Positions 13,680 to 16,208 of a stretch of DNA of 16,208 nt are shown here, piece by piece (the stretch's first letter is position 1; each line of letters starts with the position of its first letter). The notes beneath the pieces were generated by a model. It ran no database searches. It was not told the origin of the DNA and saw only the letters and a list, made by a program, of their open reading frames with translations. The stretch spans positions 1 to 16,208 of the forward strand of contig JAHELA010000019.1 of the NCBI GenBank assembly GCA_024644425.1, given 5' to 3'. The stretch comes from Nitrosomonadaceae bacterium. GTDB lineage: Bacteria > Pseudomonadota > Gammaproteobacteria > Burkholderiales > Nitrosomonadaceae. The translations under genes were made by a program, and so were the position numbers.

Positions 13680-13716
13680 ATGAAGAATCAATATCTGTTT
13701 ACGCAAGGCAAACTTT

Positions 13717-15360
13717 CTATTTAATGATCTTGCTGCTTCTGAATTTAAAGTTGTCATTTAGACCTGCAAGCACTGCACTATCACGATTATATATGTCCTG
13801 ATTGAATACTACTCGGTATTCATTATCGACCTCTGCTGTCCAGTACAACAACATTACCGTTAACGGTTTGGTTAAGTTTATACGTGTGGTCTTACGCGAC
13901 TCCACTGCTGCATTGATTTTTACCCTATCCCAACCTGGTTTGTCTGATAGCAATAATTCGGCAAAATAAAGTGGGTCCTCAATACGGATACAACCGGAAC
14001 TAAAGGTACGCTCAGCACTGTTGAATCCGGATTTGTTTGGAGTGTCATGCAAGTATACATTATGCTTGTTGGGAAACATGAACTTAACGCGTCCCAAAGC
14101 ATTTTTAGGCCCTGGTTGCTGGAGGATCAGATAGGGAAAAACCTTGCCCGGATATTGTGACCAATCAATCGTTGCCGGATCAATTGACGAGCCCTGCTGA
14201 TTGAGCACCACCATATTTTCTTTCCGTAGAGATTCTGGGTCCCGTTTAATCTTCGGCAAAGTGTCCTTTCTGAGAATTGTTGGCGGTATCGTCCAGGTCG
14301 GATTGAACTCGATATAGCGAATCTGGTCACGAAATACTGGTGTTTTTCGGTAGGTTGTACCGACCATTGCACGGGTTTTCCAAATTACTCTACCATTGCG
14401 TATGTACTGAACATTAAAACCGGCAATGTCTACCATCACAAAATCCTTTGGCAGATCATGCAAAATCCAGCGTGCCCGGTCCAGATTTACTCGAAGCTGG
14501 TTAATACGTACCTGGACCGGTACGTTCATTGCCGCCAATGTTACTTTACCGACAATGCCGTCTACCTCAATACCATGTCGTAGCTGAAATTTCTTGATGC
14601 CAGTTTCAACATCATCATCATATAAAGTTGACTCCATGTTGATAGCTGGCATATCAGTAGTAGCGACTAAACGTTGGCGAATGATAATAACTCTTGGCGA
14701 AGTCATGCCCGATTTCAGTTTCTCACCAGCTGGAATTTGTGGCCAACCACCTTTGGCCAGGATCTTAAGATAATTAGCAAGAGCCTGTTTTAGACCCTGG
14801 TACAATCCGGCCTGTGGACGAAAGCTATCTATCAGTCCGGTGATCTTCCCCTTATCAATGGCAGCAGAAGATATCATGAGAATAGGATCCAGTTCCAGCT
14901 TTCGGCTCATATTCCAGCTACTATCCAACGATTCCGGGTCAACCTTGCCAAACAGCAGGTGATAACCAAGCCGAACTAAGCTATCAGTCAGAATGAGGTC
15001 TAATTCGGCCTGTTTAGCTGGATCAGACCTTGTTACTGTTTTCTGTAATTGTTGTATCAGGAATAGATGATAGTCTTCCGGAGTCAGGCCATCGTAGTAG
15101 CTGTCTTTTATTGCATTGATGAGCTGCCTGACAGAATCCGGGTTTGTCCATATCAACTGATAATTATATTTCTCGTATAGTTTAGGCAGAAAAATAACCG
15201 ATGCAATCGGGCAATCTTTATCCCTATTACAGTTACCTGTCTTGATACGCTCGACCCAGCCACGTATATGTGAGTTGCCCTCAATAGACGCCAAGTTTGC
15301 CTGTGAAAAAGACAGACATAAAAAGAAGATACTAAATAGAGAAGAATACTTCCGGTTCAT
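13717..15360 (-). CDS. Murein L,D-transpeptidase, YcbB/LdtD type
   Basis: Periplasmic peptidoglycan cross-linking enzyme of 547 residues that forms 3-3 bonds between meso-diaminopimelate residues. A signal peptide covers about residues 1-24 (ends SQANLA). The N-terminal scaffold typical of YcbB proteins spans about 55-205. A peptidoglycan-binding type 1 domain covers about 218-280, including FQLRHGIEVDGIVGKVT. The YkuD catalytic domain runs from about 305 to 480. Catalytic residues are visible as His438 (VYLHDTP) and Cys457 in SSGCIRIEDP, the YcbB variant of the SHGC motif. Length matches YcbB homologues. The ATG at 15360 has no clear Shine-Dalgarno sequence. A DUF1840 gene follows on the same strand, and the upstream neighbours are other envelope proteins. 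Confidence 0.92.
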   Translation of the reverse strand: MNRKYSSLFSIFFLCLSFSQANLASIEGNSHIRGWVERIKTGNCNRDKDCPIASVIFLPKLYEKYNYQLIWTNPDSVRQLINAIKDSYYDGLTPEDYHLFLIQQLQKTVTRSDPAKQAELDLILTDSLVRLGYHLLFGKVDPESLDSSWNMSRKLELDPILMISSAAIDKGKITGLIDSFRPQAGLYQGLKQALANYLKILAKGGWPQIPAGEKLKSGMTSPRVIIIRQRLVATTDMPAINMESTLYDDDVETGIKKFQLRHGIEVDGIVGKVTLAAMNVPVQVRINQLRVNLDRARWILHDLPKDFVMVDIAGFNVQYIRNGRVIWKTRAMVGTTYRKTPVFRDQIRYIEFNPTWTIPPTILRKDTLPKIKRDPESLRKENMVVLNQQGSSIDPATIDWSQYPGKVFPYLILQQPGPKNALGRVKFMFPNKHNVYLHDTPNKSGFNSAERTFSSGCIRIEDPLYFAELLLSDKPGWDRVKINAAVESRKTTRINLTKPLTVMLLYWTAEVDNEYRVVFNQDIYNRDSAVLAGLNDNFKFRSSKIIK

Positions 15361-15475
15361 ATCAATAATGTATTATAAGTAAAAGATTGCACCATTCGCG
15401 CATAATTGACATTCATCTCACTACATCTATATGAGTCTAGGCTGTGTAAATAATTGAGAACAACCAGATGTTGGC

Positions 15476-15507
15476 GAATACCCGCTTTTGGCACAAAGCA
15501 GACGTTC
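15476..15507. repeat. REP-like palindrome, copy 4
   Basis: Starts GAATACCCGCTTTTGGCACA and ends AAGCAGACGTTC. It lies between the transpeptidase gene and the Gly/Tyr-rich gene without an accompanying dispersed repeat core, so the palindrome can also occur alone. Confidence 0.65.
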
Positions 15508-15574
15508 AAACTATTCTTTACAAGGAATAACGAAAAGAAATTTAAAGGTTTTTCTTTAAATAATCCTCTTTGCT

Positions 15575-16006
15575 TTATTGTGCAGGTGGCTGAGGAACAA
15601 CTTGCATCCAGCCTTCCGGACACTTTTTGACGTGGGGATAATAACCTTCCGGCTTACGACAATAGTACCAATAGTCTGATCGTGATTCTATGGCTGACCG
15701 GTTAGTGTCTTGTTGTATATATACCGGAGGTGAAGAAGGAACGGCTACTACAGGTGGATATGCATAATAGGGTGGATAATACCCACCATATCTATAGCGA
15801 TAACCCGGATAACCCCAACCGTAACCTCCAAAACCACGGTAACCGTAACCCAGACCATAGCCTAAACCCAAGCCTAATCCAAAACCTCCCCATCCACGAT
15901 GATGGTGGTGGTGACCAAAGTAATGTCCACCACGCGCCCATACTGAACTAGTAGACATTGATCCCAGCAATATAAAAATAAGGCAGATTAATTTGAGTGT
16001 TTTCAT
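15575..16006 (-). CDS. Exported Gly/Tyr/His-rich protein
   Basis: Protein of 143 residues with a signal peptide (cut after about Ala24, SVWA). A His cluster (HHHHH, 32-36) is followed by a glycine/tyrosine low-complexity stretch (about 38-85, many GYG and GLG units). A proline-rich hinge (about 84-95) leads to a conserved-looking end with DYWYYCRKPEGYYPHVKKCP and GWMQVVP. The two cysteines there (116 and 129) probably form a disulfide. Proteins with this YYC...YYP...CP.GW ending are common, uncharacterised exported proteins of betaproteobacteria. The ATG has GGAG seven bases upstream. It follows the glycine-zipper gene 61 bases away on the same strand, so the two probably form an envelope operon. 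The His and Tyr richness hints at metal or surface binding, which is inference. Confidence 0.85.
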   Translation of the reverse strand: MKTLKLICLIFILLGSMSTSSVWARGGHYFGHHHHHRGWGGFGLGLGLGYGLGYGYRGFGGYGWGYPGYRYRYGGYYPPYYAYPPVVAVPSSPPVYIQQDTNRSAIESRSDYWYYCRKPEGYYPHVKKCPEGWMQVVPQPPAQ

Positions 16007-16067
16007 TTAGGTCTCCAATAAAAAAACCTAACGTTGCGAATGACTTTGAGTTGACAACTACTATTTG

Positions 16068-16208
16068 CTAATAGCCCCTCATGCGCATACAGGAAGCATA
16101 AGCTTCTTTGTATCTTGCGTCATTTGACTGGTTTTCGTTAAGACCATAAAGTGTTCCCCCCACTCCACCTCCTATAGCTCCAATACCTGCTCCTTTTGCA
16201 GCACCTTT
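16068..16208 (-). CDS. Glycine-zipper (YMGG-like) protein, C-terminal part
   Basis: The last 46 codons of a gene that enters from the right edge. The visible part has a glycine zipper (GAAKGAGIGAIGGGVGG) followed by LYGLNENQSNDARYKEAYAS and CMRMRGY. This arrangement is typical of small outer-membrane or periplasmic glycine-zipper proteins, in which a hydrophobic glycine-spaced helix pair precedes a short polar tail with one Cys. The N-terminus and any signal peptide or lipobox are outside the window. It is the upstream partner of the Gly/Tyr/His-rich gene. Confidence 0.8.
   Translation of the reverse strand, partial: KGAAKGAGIGAIGGGVGGTLYGLNENQSNDARYKEAYASCMRMRGY

Noticed and set aside
13668..13757. 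N-terminal extension of the DUF1840 protein by 30 residues
   Set aside because: It overlaps the transpeptidase gene and contains the AAGGAGG site; the family begins at MLVTF.
15357..15623. Open frame of 88 codons on minus between the transpeptidase and Gly/Tyr-rich genes
   Set aside because: It overlaps the end of the Gly/Tyr-rich gene in another frame, runs through a REP-like palindrome, and has no family-like features.

Overview
The window looks like chromosomal sequence from a moderately AT-rich betaproteobacterium, most likely a Nitrosomonas-like ammonia oxidiser. The clues are a typically betaproteobacterial NuoI, a DUF1840 protein paired with a YcbB-type L,D-transpeptidase, and the overall gene mix. 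This is inferred from recognised families, not from a database search.

Layout: a gene start just enters at the left edge on the minus strand (1-28). A DUF3772/MscS mechanosensitive channel follows on plus (267-2651). A minus-strand sulfur-transport operon (4687-2962) holds two half-size YeeE/YedE proteins and a TauE/SafE permease; a strong palindrome at 4874-4894 lies upstream of it. An SLC13-type permease with two TrkA-C domains comes next (5384-7156), then a broken IS6-family transposase joined to a Sel1-repeat fragment (about 7312-7928). Further right are an adhesin-E-like secreted protein, a zinc alcohol dehydrogenase, a YIP1-family membrane protein and an isolated nuoI, all on minus. Next come a small secreted Asp/Gly-tailed protein with its own terminator and a tRNA-Arg(TCG), both on plus. 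The right end is a minus-strand cell-envelope block: glycine-zipper protein (partial), Gly/Tyr/His-rich exported protein, L,D-transpeptidase and DUF1840 protein.

The most striking structure is not a gene. Seven diverged copies (R1-R7) of a roughly 135-175 bp intergenic element lie between 2.8 and 13.35 kb, all in the same orientation. They divide the unrelated genes into modules of one to a few genes. Each copy starts with a segment resembling the reverse complement of a tRNA/tmRNA 3' end. It continues with two 12-bp ATACC-type units and then two or three TGG motifs spaced 10 bp apart. Several copies end in, or abut, a 32-bp REP-like palindrome. Two subfamilies are visible: R2/R5/R6 and R1/R3/R4/R7. 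They could be attachment-site scars from successive integrations, or a dispersed non-autonomous element.

Functionally, the left half concerns osmotic protection and sulfur-compound transport, and the right end concerns peptidoglycan and envelope maintenance. The genes between look like a patchwork of acquired or relocated units.
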